Part shown: in pieces, positions 1 to 7,546 of the stretch
Layout: every line of letters starts with the position of its first letter
How positions within the stretch are numbered: the stretch's first letter is position 1
Source of the DNA: Alphaproteobacteria bacterium
GTDB lineage: Bacteria > Pseudomonadota > Alphaproteobacteria > Ferrovibrionales > Ferrovibrionaceae
Direction of reading: 5' to 3'
NCBI GenBank assembly: GCA_947473805.1
Contig: CANJGB010000010.1
Span: 1-64,000, forward strand
Length of the DNA stretch: 64,000 bases
Made by a program: the position numbers and the translations under genes
The notes under the pieces: model-generated
Seen by the model: only the letters and a program-made list of their open reading frames with translations
The model's database searches: none
What the model was told of the DNA's origin: nothing

Positions 1-114
1 CGCCACTACAATACGGTGCGTCCGCATTCATCGCTGGGGTATCGGCCTCCGGCACCAGAGGCCATCGTCTGGCCAACGGCAAAACCGGTGGATCAAACGC
101 ATGCTCTAAACTAA
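1..114 (+). CDS. IS3-family transposase (OrfB/integrase), C-terminal end only
   Basis: The window opens inside this gene. Frame 1 gives 37 residues before TAA at 112-114, including YNTVRPHSSLGYRPPAPE, the conserved C-terminal signature of IS3-family DDE integrases. The catalytic DDE core lies upstream of the window. The IS end follows directly. The call rests on the motif and on the terminal repeat beside it; the IS subgroup cannot be decided from this piece. Confidence 0.88.
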   Translation, partial: RHYNTVRPHSSLGYRPPAPEAIVWPTAKPVDQTHALN

Positions 115-148
115 CATTCCAATCGGACCACTCAGTGGGGGACGGTCA
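1..148 (+). mobile_element. Right end of an IS3-family insertion sequence
   Basis: The tail of the transposase is followed by about 34 bp that, read inward from 148 on the minus strand, begin TGACCGTCCCCCACTGAG. This is the TG...CA-ended, C-run-containing terminus usual for IS3-family elements. The boundary is placed at 148 because the PRC-barrel reading frame next to it is intact up to 149 and stops inside the terminal TCA. The left end and its matching inverted repeat are outside the window. Confidence 0.75.
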
Positions 149-445
149 GATGTTCTTACCGCCAACGCCCAGGAACCCGCCGACCGAGATCACCGCAAAG
201 ACGACACGGTTGGTCCCGTCGCTTTTGATCAGCAGATCGTCCACGGTGCCGATCCGCTCGTTCTGATCGTTGACCACGGAGGCGCCGACGACCTTGGTCG
301 CGCGATGCGCCTGGACCAGGCCGGCGGGATCGATGCGAGTGATGGTGGCATTCTGGCTGACGCCCTGTGCGGCGGCCAGCTGGGCGAAACCGGCGGCCGA
401 CCCCGCGAAGACGAGGGCTGCCGGGATTTTACCGATGCTGTTCAT
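146..445 (-). pseudogene. PRC-barrel domain protein, 3' end removed by the IS insertion
   Basis: The 99 residues left comprise a signal-like N-terminus (hydrophobic stretch, Ala-rich, ending LAAAQG) and then the first part of a PRC-barrel (GASVVNDQNERIGTVDDLLI ... VGGFLGVGGKNI). In this family GGFLGVG-K is followed by a further strand beginning roughly AVPF. Here the frame ends in TGA formed by the last three bases of the IS, so the strand is missing. The start is ATG 443-445; the ORF stays open upstream but without domain similarity. Such proteins are usually exported or envelope-associated; this copy is probably non-functional or altered. Confidence 0.8.
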
Positions 446-512
446 GACGAAACCTTCCGGGTGCAACTGGGATAGGTGTGCAACGTCCCGGTGCGGCGCA
501 GGTTCCGCCGAC

Positions 513-1397
513 TCAGCGCACCCCCTTTGCCCGCATGAACGTTTCGATCGCGGCGGCGAGCCGCTCCGGCTGGTCATGGTGCACGTTGTGGCCGGCGCCA
601 GCCACGCGCTCCACGCCCTGCAGGCTTGCGATTGCCGACAGCCGCTCCTCGTATCCGCCGGGAACGCCCATGATGCGCTCGACATATTCGGACTCAGCGC
701 CTTCGACCCAGAACACCTCGGCGCGAATGCGGCGCAGGCAGGCGATCAGCTCATCGGCGCGGAACAATGTCGGCCGCAGCGCCTTGTGCGCCGGGTCGGC
801 CCGGCGGATCACGCCACCGTCCGCGGTCTCCGTGCCCCAATGCCGCGCCAGGTACAGCGCGCGCTCCCGCGTCAGGCGCGGATTTTCGGTGGCCATGCGC
901 TCGGCAAATTCTTCGAAACTGGCATAGGGGCGCTGGTCCTCGCCCCCGGCGATCTGCTGCATCCAGCGGGCCAGCCGCCGCGGCAGTTCGTCCGGCGGAT
1001 TATCTGGCGCCAAAAAGCCTTCAACGTTCAGCAGTCGCTGGACGCGGCCGGGAACGGCCCCGGCATAGAAGGATGCTGCCGTTCCACCCATGCTGTGCGC
1101 CACGATATCGACTGGCTCGTCGGGTTCGAAGTGGTCGAGAATCGCGTCGAGATCGCCCACCATGTCCTGCAGCCAGTAGGTGTCCTGCCCGCTCCACCCG
1201 CTCAGGCCATAGCCGCGCCAGTCCGGCGCGATCACGCGCCACCGTCCGGCCAGCGCATCGACGGTGAACTGCCACGATGCGGAATTGTCCTGGTAGCCGT
1301 GCAGGAAGAACAGCTTCGGATCACCCTCGTCTCCCCAGACGCGGCAATGATAGTCGATGCCGCGCACATCGATACGGACGGACTCGCTCGGCTTCAT
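513..1397 (-). CDS. Alpha/beta hydrolase
   Basis: A 294-residue alpha/beta-hydrolase-fold enzyme. Visible features are the oxyanion region LHGYQDNSASW, the nucleophile elbow AHSMGG (Ser of GxSxG), an acidic residue in the VEGAESEYV segment and the catalytic His in GAGHNVHHDQPE near the C-terminus. A GTG lies six bases further out (1401-1403), but ATG 1395-1397 has a GCAGGGG-type ribosome site at good spacing and is preferred. It is transcribed away from the NIPSNAP operon, so the two share a short divergent intergenic region. The substrate (ester, epoxide or other) cannot be told from sequence. Confidence 0.88.
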   Translation of the reverse strand: MKPSESVRIDVRGIDYHCRVWGDEGDPKLFFLHGYQDNSASWQFTVDALAGRWRVIAPDWRGYGLSGWSGQDTYWLQDMVGDLDAILDHFEPDEPVDIVAHSMGGTAASFYAGAVPGRVQRLLNVEGFLAPDNPPDELPRRLARWMQQIAGGEDQRPYASFEEFAERMATENPRLTRERALYLARHWGTETADGGVIRRADPAHKALRPTLFRADELIACLRRIRAEVFWVEGAESEYVERIMGVPGGYEERLSAIASLQGVERVAGAGHNVHHDQPERLAAAIETFMRAKGVR

Positions 1398-1509
1398 TTC
1401 CACCCCTGCAGACTTGTGTCGTCGGGCAAGCTAGCAGACCCCGGCGTGATTGACAGCCTTGCGCGCGCCCCCATACCTTGACGGCCAATAAATGGTTCGG
1501 GAGGAACCG

Positions 1510-1815
1510 GTGGCACACGAATTGCGCATCTATGAAGTACGCCCGGGCTGGATGGACGAGTGGATCAAGATTTTTGAATCCACTGTCATTCCCACGCATA
1601 GTGCCCAGGGTGTGAAGGTCTTTGCCGGCTGGCGCGATGACGCCAAGAATCAGTTTGTCTGGATCCGCGAATTCATCGACGGCGAGCGCGAGGCGGCCTT
1701 CGTCAAGGCGCTGATGGCGCAGCCGGCGATGCAGCCGGTGATGGATCCCGAAAAGATCGGCATCAAGGTCATCGATATCCGCCGGATGGACAGCGTCGTC
1801 CCGCCGCGCTTCTGA
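1510..1815 (+). CDS. NIPSNAP family protein
   Basis: A 101-residue protein beginning MAHELRIYEVRPGWMDEW, the usual opening of bacterial NIPSNAP proteins (dimeric ferredoxin-like alpha/beta-barrel fold, function unsettled). An ATG at 1492 is in frame, but the GGGAGG at 1499-1504 sits five bases before GTG 1510 and would be translated through if ATG were used, so GTG 1510 is chosen. Its stop overlaps the start of the next gene (TGATG). Neighbours are a CMD-like protein and an SDR, suggesting a small catabolic operon. Confidence 0.8.
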   Translation: MAHELRIYEVRPGWMDEWIKIFESTVIPTHSAQGVKVFAGWRDDAKNQFVWIREFIDGEREAAFVKALMAQPAMQPVMDPEKIGIKVIDIRRMDSVVPPRF

Positions 1816-2111
1816 TGCCGTTCGTCGGCGCAGTCGAACCCGAAGCGGCAACCGGCCTGCTCAAGGAACAGTACGCCCTGGTTCACCGCGTGCTGGGCGG
1901 GCACGCGAACCTGGCCCGCGCCTGGTCGCTGCAGCCGGAAATCGCTGATGCGTGGCTGAAACCCAGCAATGTGGCGCGCGAGAAGTCCGGCCTCGACATA
2001 CGGCAGTACGAAATCCTTCTGGTCGCTGACGCCATCGTGCCCAACGCGCTGGGGCCCGAGTTCGACAATTTCTCCGCCAACTTCCGCCGCGTCGCGAACT
2101 GGAAGGATTAG
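1815..2111 (+). CDS. Short carboxymuconolactone decarboxylase/AhpD-like protein without the CxxC site
   Basis: A 98-residue protein that resembles the N-terminal half of CMD/AhpD-related proteins (GLLKEQYALVHRVLGG, WSLQPEIADAW, IRQYEILLVAD). Where relatives carry the redox ExxxxxCxxCxxxH motif this one has VADAIVPNALGPEFDN and no cysteine at all, so alkylhydroperoxidase chemistry is unlikely. The start codon overlaps the NIPSNAP stop, so translation is probably coupled. It ends four bases before the SDR start. Family assignment is moderate; the missing motif is a direct observation. Confidence 0.6.
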   Translation: MPFVGAVEPEAATGLLKEQYALVHRVLGGHANLARAWSLQPEIADAWLKPSNVAREKSGLDIRQYEILLVADAIVPNALGPEFDNFSANFRRVANWKD

Positions 2112-2115
2112 TCAC

Positions 2116-2889
2116 ATGGAACTCGCGGGCAAGGTCGCCATCGTTGTTGGTGCCAGCCAGGGTATCGGCCGGGCCTATGCGCTGGCCCTTGCCCGCGCCG
2201 GTGCAACCGTGGTCGCGACTGCCCGCAATGTTGGCTCGTTGCCGGAACGGGGTACCTTGGCCGAGGTGGTGCAGGCCGGGAAGGGGGAGCCCGGCAACAT
2301 TATCGCGCTGGGCTGTGATGCCGAGGTGGAGGGCGATGTCATTCGCCTGGTCGAGACGACGCTCGCGAATTTCGGCCGCATCGACATCCTGGTGAACAAT
2401 GCGGCGATCTATCCGCACTACGACGCGCTGGCCATCGACACCGGCGAATGGGACCGCAACATGCGGGTCAACGTGCGTGGCCCCTACCTGCTCATGCGCC
2501 ACGTGGTGCCGCACATGAAGGCGCAAGGGGCGGGAAGTATCGTCAACATAACGTCGAAGTCGGCGGTGACGTCGGCGCGCGGGACGGCCGGGCATGTTGA
2601 CCTGATGCTCTACGGCGTCACCAAGGCGGCGCTGGATCGGATGACGACCTGGTTCGCCGAGGAATTGCAGCCGTTCGGCATCGCGGTTAACGGGCTTAGC
2701 CCTGGGGCGGTCCTGACCGACACCTGGCGAAGCATCGCTCCGGCCGATGCCGCCGCGGCCGAGGCGTCCGGCAGAGGCAAGCGTCCGGTGCCCGAGGTCA
2801 TGGGCCCGGCCTTGGTTTGGCTGGCAGGGCAGACCGTCCTGACCGGCCGCCTGCTGCATACCGACGAATTCAGGAATTCCTGGCCCTAA
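2116..2889 (+). CDS. SDR family NAD(P)-dependent oxidoreductase
   Basis: A 257-residue classical short-chain dehydrogenase/reductase. The Rossmann glycine motif is GASQGIGRAYAL near residue 12, NNAA marks the fourth strand, the catalytic Ser lies in NITSKS, and the Tyr/Lys pair is YGVTK. It starts at ATG 2116, four bases after the preceding stop; longer in-frame starts run back into the previous gene and lack the family N-terminus. Third gene of the NIPSNAP operon; the alcohol or ketone substrate is unknown. Confidence 0.9.
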   Translation: MELAGKVAIVVGASQGIGRAYALALARAGATVVATARNVGSLPERGTLAEVVQAGKGEPGNIIALGCDAEVEGDVIRLVETTLANFGRIDILVNNAAIYPHYDALAIDTGEWDRNMRVNVRGPYLLMRHVVPHMKAQGAGSIVNITSKSAVTSARGTAGHVDLMLYGVTKAALDRMTTWFAEELQPFGIAVNGLSPGAVLTDTWRSIAPADAAAAEASGRGKRPVPEVMGPALVWLAGQTVLTGRLLHTDEFRNSWP

Positions 2890-2970
2890 GCGCCTGTTTC
2901 TTTTCGCTGTTCGGGATGAAACCGGCTTTTCCGTGCGTTTACTCCTGATTGCGATCAAAGGGAGGAAACA

Positions 2971-3612
2971 ATGTCCAGTATGCCGCGTATGACTCTGCTT
3001 GCCGCCGTCGCCCTGGTTGCCCTGGGCGGGGTCGCCCAGGCCCAGCAGGCCAGCATGTCCTTTTTCGTCACCAGCGCCGGCTCCGGCAAGGGCGCCGATC
3101 TGGGCGGCCTCGACGGTGCCGACCGCCACTGCCAGACCCTGGCCAATGCGGCCGGCGCCGCCGGCAAGACCTGGCGCGCCTATCTGTCGACCCAGGCGGT
3201 CGGCACCAGCAAGGCGGTTAACGCCAAGGATCGCATCGGTCCCGGCCCGTGGCAGAATGCCAAGGGCGTCGTCATCGCCAAGGACGTCGCCGAACTGCAC
3301 AACACCAACAACCTTAACAAGCAGACGGCGCTGACCGAAAAGGGTGAGTTGGTGAATGGCCGTGGCGACACGCCGAACACCCACGACGTCCTGACCGGCA
3401 GCCAACCTGACGGCACCGCCTTTGCCGGCGATGCCGACATGACTTGCGGCAACTGGACCAAGAGCGGCGCCGAGGGCGCGGCGATGCTCGGCCATCACGA
3501 CCGCCTGGGCCTCGATGAGAGCGGCCCGGCCAAGTCCTGGAACTCGTCGCACGCCACCCGCGACAATCCGGCACGCCTCAATGGCGGAGTAACCCGGGCG
3601 CGGCCGTGTTAG
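2971..3612 (+). CDS. Secreted protein with lectin-like / DUF1554-like domain
   Basis: 213 residues with a signal peptide ending AQA (about residue 24) and a mature domain rich in G, N and D. The segment GGLDGADRHCQTLA...WRAYLST...NAKDRIGPGPW is the pattern of the DUF1554/endostatin-like lectin fold found in exported proteins of many alphaproteobacteria. Conserved cysteines (HCQ, MTCGNW, final RPC) could form disulfides in the periplasm. A strong GGGAGGAAACA site precedes ATG 2971. Ligand unknown; a structural or glycan-binding role is only a guess. Confidence 0.7.
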   Translation: MSSMPRMTLLAAVALVALGGVAQAQQASMSFFVTSAGSGKGADLGGLDGADRHCQTLANAAGAAGKTWRAYLSTQAVGTSKAVNAKDRIGPGPWQNAKGVVIAKDVAELHNTNNLNKQTALTEKGELVNGRGDTPNTHDVLTGSQPDGTAFAGDADMTCGNWTKSGAEGAAMLGHHDRLGLDESGPAKSWNSSHATRDNPARLNGGVTRARPC

Positions 3613-3640
3613 GTCCTCGTACGCTTTTCCGGAGGCAGTG

Positions 3641-4228
3641 ATGAGACGGGCGCTTGCAGCAATCGTGGGCGTTTTCGCCCTGCTTTTCGGCGGCGCTGCC
3701 TCGGCGCAGAACGTCAACATTCGCGGCACGCTCACCGCCTTCGACGGCAAGGTGATGTCGGTTCATGGGCGCGACGGCCGCGATGTCCGCATCGACCTGC
3801 CGGAAACCGTCAACGTCGCCAGTACCAGGCCTTTCAGCTTCGCCGACATTACGCCGGGCATGGTGCTGGGCGTGACCACGGTGAAGCGCGCCGACGGCGC
3901 CACCGTTGCGATCGACGTGCGTCCCATTCCGCCGACTGCCAACCAGGGCCTCTCGCCATTCGACCTGCAACCTGAATCGACCATGACCAATGCGGCATTC
4001 GAAGGGTCCGTGCAGACCAGCGGCGGCAATGAGATCACGCTGAACTACAAGACCGGCACGGTGAAGGTGCTGGTGCCGCCGGGCACCCCGATGTCGCAAT
4101 CGGCGCCCGGCAGCCGCGACGACCTGAAGCCCGGTGAGACGGTGTTCGTCTCTACCCGGCGCGAGGGCGATGCGCTGGTCGCCCAGCGCGTGCAGGTCAG
4201 CAAGAACGGCGTGAAGCCAACCCAATAG
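3641..4228 (+). CDS. Secreted DUF5666-like protein
   Basis: 195 residues: a signal peptide (MRRALAAIVGVFALLFGGAASAQ) and two or more short beta-rich repeats (VNIRGTLTAFDGKVMSVHG, GMVLGVTTVKRADG, EITLNYKTGTVKV). This resembles the OB-like DUF5666 type. ATG 3641 follows GGAGG at 3631-3635; a GTG three bases earlier is less well spaced. It lies 28 bp after the lectin-like gene on the same strand, so both may be one envelope-related transcript. No catalytic residues can be pointed to. Confidence 0.6.
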   Translation: MRRALAAIVGVFALLFGGAASAQNVNIRGTLTAFDGKVMSVHGRDGRDVRIDLPETVNVASTRPFSFADITPGMVLGVTTVKRADGATVAIDVRPIPPTANQGLSPFDLQPESTMTNAAFEGSVQTSGGNEITLNYKTGTVKVLVPPGTPMSQSAPGSRDDLKPGETVFVSTRREGDALVAQRVQVSKNGVKPTQ

Positions 4229-4237
4229 GACTGGGCG

Positions 4238-4864
4238 TCAGGTGGCGAAGGAATAGGGCCCGCCGCGTTCGATTGCCCGCTTATAGGCCGGCCGGGCCTG
4301 AATGCGCGCCACGAACGCCCTGAGGTTCGGCCGGTCTTTCAGCAGGCCGCGGGCATTGGCGGCCTCGACCACGAAGCTCAACTGGATATCCGCGCCGGTC
4401 AGGTCATTGCCCAGGAAGTACGGCTTCGTGCCCAGCTTTGCTTCCATGTAGTCGAGATGGTTGGCGATCTCGGCCTGGATGCGCGGCTGCAGCTGCGCGC
4501 CACCGTCGCCCAGCCGGCCCACATACAGGCCCAGCATCAGCGGCAGCATGGCCGAGCTTTCCGCGAAGTGCAGCCAGTGCAGGTAGTCGGCATAGGCCGG
4601 CCTGTCCGCGGCGGGTGCAAGGCGACCCTTGCCGTAGGTGAGGATCAGGTACTCCACGATGGTGCCGGATTCCGCCAGTGTGCGGTCGCCATCGACCACC
4701 ACCGGCGCCTTGCCCAGCGGATGGATCTCCTTCAACGACGGCGGGGCCAGGCGCGTGGTCGTGTCCCGCCAGTGCTGCACGATCTCGTAGGGCAGGGCCA
4801 GTTCCTCGAGCAGCCACAGGATGCGCTGCGAGCGTGAGTCGTTCAGGTGGTGCACAACGATCAT
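4238..4864 (-). CDS. Glutathione S-transferase family protein
   Basis: 208 residues with an N-terminal thioredoxin-like domain (VVHHLNDSRSQRILWLLEEL, cis-Pro in GKAPVVV, ESGTIVEYL binding the glutamyl part of glutathione) and an all-helical C-terminal domain (LTGADIQLSFVVEA). Start ATG 4862-4864 has GGAGA upstream; a TTG four codons earlier lacks a comparable site. Convergent with the DUF5666-like gene (9 bp apart). Likely cytosolic glutathione-dependent detoxification; substrate unknown. Confidence 0.88.
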   Translation of the reverse strand: MIVVHHLNDSRSQRILWLLEELALPYEIVQHWRDTTTRLAPPSLKEIHPLGKAPVVVDGDRTLAESGTIVEYLILTYGKGRLAPAADRPAYADYLHWLHFAESSAMLPLMLGLYVGRLGDGGAQLQPRIQAEIANHLDYMEAKLGTKPYFLGNDLTGADIQLSFVVEAANARGLLKDRPNLRAFVARIQARPAYKRAIERGGPYSFAT

Positions 4865-4950
4865 GGCTGTCTCCAATGCTTCCGCGACTCTAGCCTCTGC
4901 CAGCTTGCAAGTCAGTGGCGCCGATGCAGGTTCACCGCTAGACAGGCGGT

Positions 4951-6174
4951 ATGGATCGTATCGATGTGGCGGTGATCGGCGGCGGGCCGGCGGGTTTGAT
5001 GGCGGCAGAGGTGCTGGTCGGGCTGGGGCATGGGGTGCACCTGTTCGATTCCATGCCCTCGGTGGGCCGCAAGTTCCTGATGGCCGGCAAGGGCGGGCTG
5101 AATCTGACCCATGCCGAGCCGCAGGACGCGTTCCTGCAGCGCTACGGTGCGCACCAGGCCGATGTCGAGCCTTATCTGCGCGCCTTCAGCGCCGACGACC
5201 TGCGCGACTGGGCGACCGGCCTGGGTGTCGAGACCTTTGTCGGCACCTCGAACCGCGTCTTCCCGGTCGACTTCAAGGCCGCGCCCATGCTGCGCGCCTG
5301 GCTGCGCCGGTTGCGCGCCGCGGGGGTGCAGATGCATGTCCGCCATCGCTGGACCGGCTGGACCGAGAACGGCGAACTGTCGTTCGAGGCGCCCAACGGC
5401 GCGGTGACGGTACAGACCTCGGCCACGGTGCTGGCACTGGGCGGCGGCTCGTGGCCGAAGCTGGGTTCTGACGGGGCATGGGTGCCGCTGCTGCAGCAGC
5501 GCGGCGTGGCCATCGCGCCGCTACGTCCGGCGAACAGCGGTTTCGATGCGGCGTGGAGCGACCATTTCCGCGAGCGCGCGGCGGGTGAGCCGGTGAAGTC
5601 GGTGGTGCTGCGCTTTGCGGGACACGATCATCCGGGCGAGTTCATCGTCACCGCGACCGGCATCGAGGGTGGCGCGGTCTATACCCATTCGGCAGCGTTG
5701 CGCGATGCCATTGCGCGCGACGGGTCGGCGACGCTGGAGATCGACCTGCTGCCGGGGCGCGACCTGGAGCGCCTGACCCGCGAACTGTCGGCGCCGCGTG
5801 GCAGCCGATCGATGTCGACCCATATCCGCCGCACCACAGGACTGGAGGGCGCGAAGGCGGCGCTGCTGCGCGAGTGCCTGCCGGTCGAGGCGTTCGCTTT
5901 GCCTGCATTGCTTGCGGCCGGCATCAAGGCGCTGCCGCTGCGGCTCATCGCGCCGCGGCCATTGGCGGAGGCGATCAGCAGTGCCGGGGGCGTGTCGTTC
6001 AATGCGCTGGACGACGACCTGATGCTGCGCGACGTGCCGGGCCTGTTCTGCGCCGGCGAGATGCTGGACTGGGAAGCGCCGACCGGCGGCTACCTGCTGA
6101 CCGCGTGCTTCGCGTCGGGCCGCGCGGCGGGGCTGGGCGCGGCGCGCTGGCTTCAGGCACTGCGCCGCAGCTGA
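4951..6174 (+). CDS. TIGR03862-type NAD(P)/FAD-dependent flavoprotein (HI0933/BaiN family)
   Basis: 407 residues. FAD-binding VAVIGGGPAGLMAAE is at the N-terminus, followed by the hallmark GRKFLMAGKGGLNLTH of HI0933-like flavoproteins and a C-terminal FAD motif GEMLDWEAPTGGYLLT. Length and motif order match the TIGR03862 subgroup common in alphaproteobacteria. The physiological reaction of this subgroup is not established. Its 3' end overlaps the convergent EamA gene by 22 bp. Confidence 0.88.
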   Translation: MDRIDVAVIGGGPAGLMAAEVLVGLGHGVHLFDSMPSVGRKFLMAGKGGLNLTHAEPQDAFLQRYGAHQADVEPYLRAFSADDLRDWATGLGVETFVGTSNRVFPVDFKAAPMLRAWLRRLRAAGVQMHVRHRWTGWTENGELSFEAPNGAVTVQTSATVLALGGGSWPKLGSDGAWVPLLQQRGVAIAPLRPANSGFDAAWSDHFRERAAGEPVKSVVLRFAGHDHPGEFIVTATGIEGGAVYTHSAALRDAIARDGSATLEIDLLPGRDLERLTRELSAPRGSRSMSTHIRRTTGLEGAKAALLRECLPVEAFALPALLAAGIKALPLRLIAPRPLAEAISSAGGVSFNALDDDLMLRDVPGLFCAGEMLDWEAPTGGYLLTACFASGRAAGLGAARWLQALRRS

Positions 6175-7010
6175 TTCTCGCGATAGGCGGTGTAGAGGCC
6201 GGCCGCCGCGATCACCGCCATGCCGGCCAGTGTCGTCAGCGGCGGGGTGTCGCCGAACACGCTCCACGACACGATGGTCGCCCAGATCAGCGTCACATAG
6301 TTGAACGGCGCCAGCGTGGAGGCCGGCCCCAGCATGAAGGCCCGCGCCATGAAGTAGTGGCCAAGGCCGCCGCACAGGCCCGATGCCGCCATGCCGGCGT
6401 AGAGCCACCAGTGCATCGGCGTCACCCACACGAAGGGCAGCGCCACGGTCAGCGCGATCGTGCCGGTGAGGCAGACGAGGTACAGAGCCGCGACCGGATG
6501 CTCGTCCAGGCCCATGCGCCGGGTCATGATCAGGTACAAAGCCATTGACGTGGCGGCGCCCAGCATCAGCAGCATACCCAGAAAACTGCCGCCGCCACCC
6601 GGCTGCGCCACGATCAGCACGCCGGCAAAGCCGATCAACACGGCGGCCCAGCGGCGCGGGCCCACCTTCTCGCCCAGCAGCGGCACGCTGAGGATCACCA
6701 CCAATAGGGACTGCGTATTGGCAATGGCGATGGCGTCGGCCAGCGGCAACAGGCGCAGGCCGGCAATGGCGCACGTGCTGCTGACGACGATGGCCATGCC
6801 GCGCGCGAACTGCAACGCCGGCTTGCGGGTGCGCACCAGGCGCGCGCCCATGCGGGGCGCGAACACCACGGTCATCAGCACCAGCTGCGCCAGGGTGCGG
6901 CCCCAGCCCACCTCAACGGGCGGCAGGTAGCGCACGAATGTCTTGTTCATCGTGTCGAGCGCCATGAAAAACAGCGTCGCGGCGAGGATGCACAGGATGC
7001 CGCGCAGCAC
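6153..7010 (-). CDS. EamA/DMT-family transporter
   Basis: 285 residues with about ten hydrophobic segments in two EamA repeats (each with conserved P, G and small residues, e.g. PPVEVGWGRTLAQLVLM and GEKVGPRRWAAVLIGFAGVLI). This fits an inner-membrane drug/metabolite transporter. It lies 26 bp downstream of the cupin gene on the same strand, so they are probably co-transcribed. The 3' end overlaps the flavoprotein gene on the other strand. Substrate unknown. Confidence 0.87.
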   Translation of the reverse strand: MLRGILCILAATLFFMALDTMNKTFVRYLPPVEVGWGRTLAQLVLMTVVFAPRMGARLVRTRKPALQFARGMAIVVSSTCAIAGLRLLPLADAIAIANTQSLLVVILSVPLLGEKVGPRRWAAVLIGFAGVLIVAQPGGGGSFLGMLLMLGAATSMALYLIMTRRMGLDEHPVAALYLVCLTGTIALTVALPFVWVTPMHWWLYAGMAASGLCGGLGHYFMARAFMLGPASTLAPFNYVTLIWATIVSWSVFGDTPPLTTLAGMAVIAAAGLYTAYRENQLRRSA

Positions 7011-7036
7011 ATTGTTCGGCGCGGTTACGGGCGGCT

Positions 7037-7477
7037 TCAGGATTTTACGTTCCCACCCTCCGCCATCCCAAGACTGGCCGGCGGCTCATGCGTGCCGTAG
7101 CGCGCCGGCAGGTTGACGATCAGCACTTCGAAATCGTCGGAATGGTCCAGCACCTCGTGCACCATGCCATAGGGCTGGGTCCAGAAGCTGCCGGCCTCGA
7201 CCGTCACGCGACCGACGCCTTCGCCGAGGTCCAGCACCTGCCAGCCTTTCAGGCAGTACATCAGCTGCACGTCGAGGTCGTGCCAGTGCCGCCCGCCGGT
7301 ATCGCCGGGCACGGCCGGGCCGCCCGCCTTCGCCACGGCGACGCGGATATCGCCGCCGGTCGCCTCGGCCACGCCCAGGTCGCGCACATGCATGGCCCCG
7401 TGGCCGGGCCGGTGCGCGAACACGGCATCCTTCAGGTGGCTGATGACGAAGCCGTAGCGCGGTCTGCCCTCGGTCAT
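7037..7477 (-). CDS. Cupin domain protein
   Basis: 146 residues. The two cupin motifs are visible: a His-rich first motif (GGRHWHDLDVQLMYCLKGWQ) and a second motif around VEAGSFWTQPYGMVHEV, giving probable metal-binding His residues on a small beta-barrel. ATG 7475-7477 has GGAGGAG upstream. Followed by the EamA transporter. Could be a small-molecule-binding or isomerase-type cupin; no specific function is supported. Confidence 0.8.
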   Translation of the reverse strand: MTEGRPRYGFVISHLKDAVFAHRPGHGAMHVRDLGVAEATGGDIRVAVAKAGGPAVPGDTGGRHWHDLDVQLMYCLKGWQVLDLGEGVGRVTVEAGSFWTQPYGMVHEVLDHSDDFEVLIVNLPARYGTHEPPASLGMAEGGNVKS

Positions 7478-7546
7478 GCGCTCCTCCCCGCCCGGACTGT
7501 AGTGTCGCCACCGCCGCGGCGCCAGAATTCCGCTATATTGCCGCCC

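Noticed and set aside
270-1481. Long plus-strand open frame over the hydrolase gene
   Set aside because: Antisense shadow of a GC-rich gene; no domain, amino-acid mix dominated by R/A/P, while the minus-strand hydrolase has all its motifs.
1861-3750. 629-codon minus-strand open frame
   Set aside because: Runs antisense through four clearly real plus-strand genes and has no recognisable domain; a codon-bias artefact.
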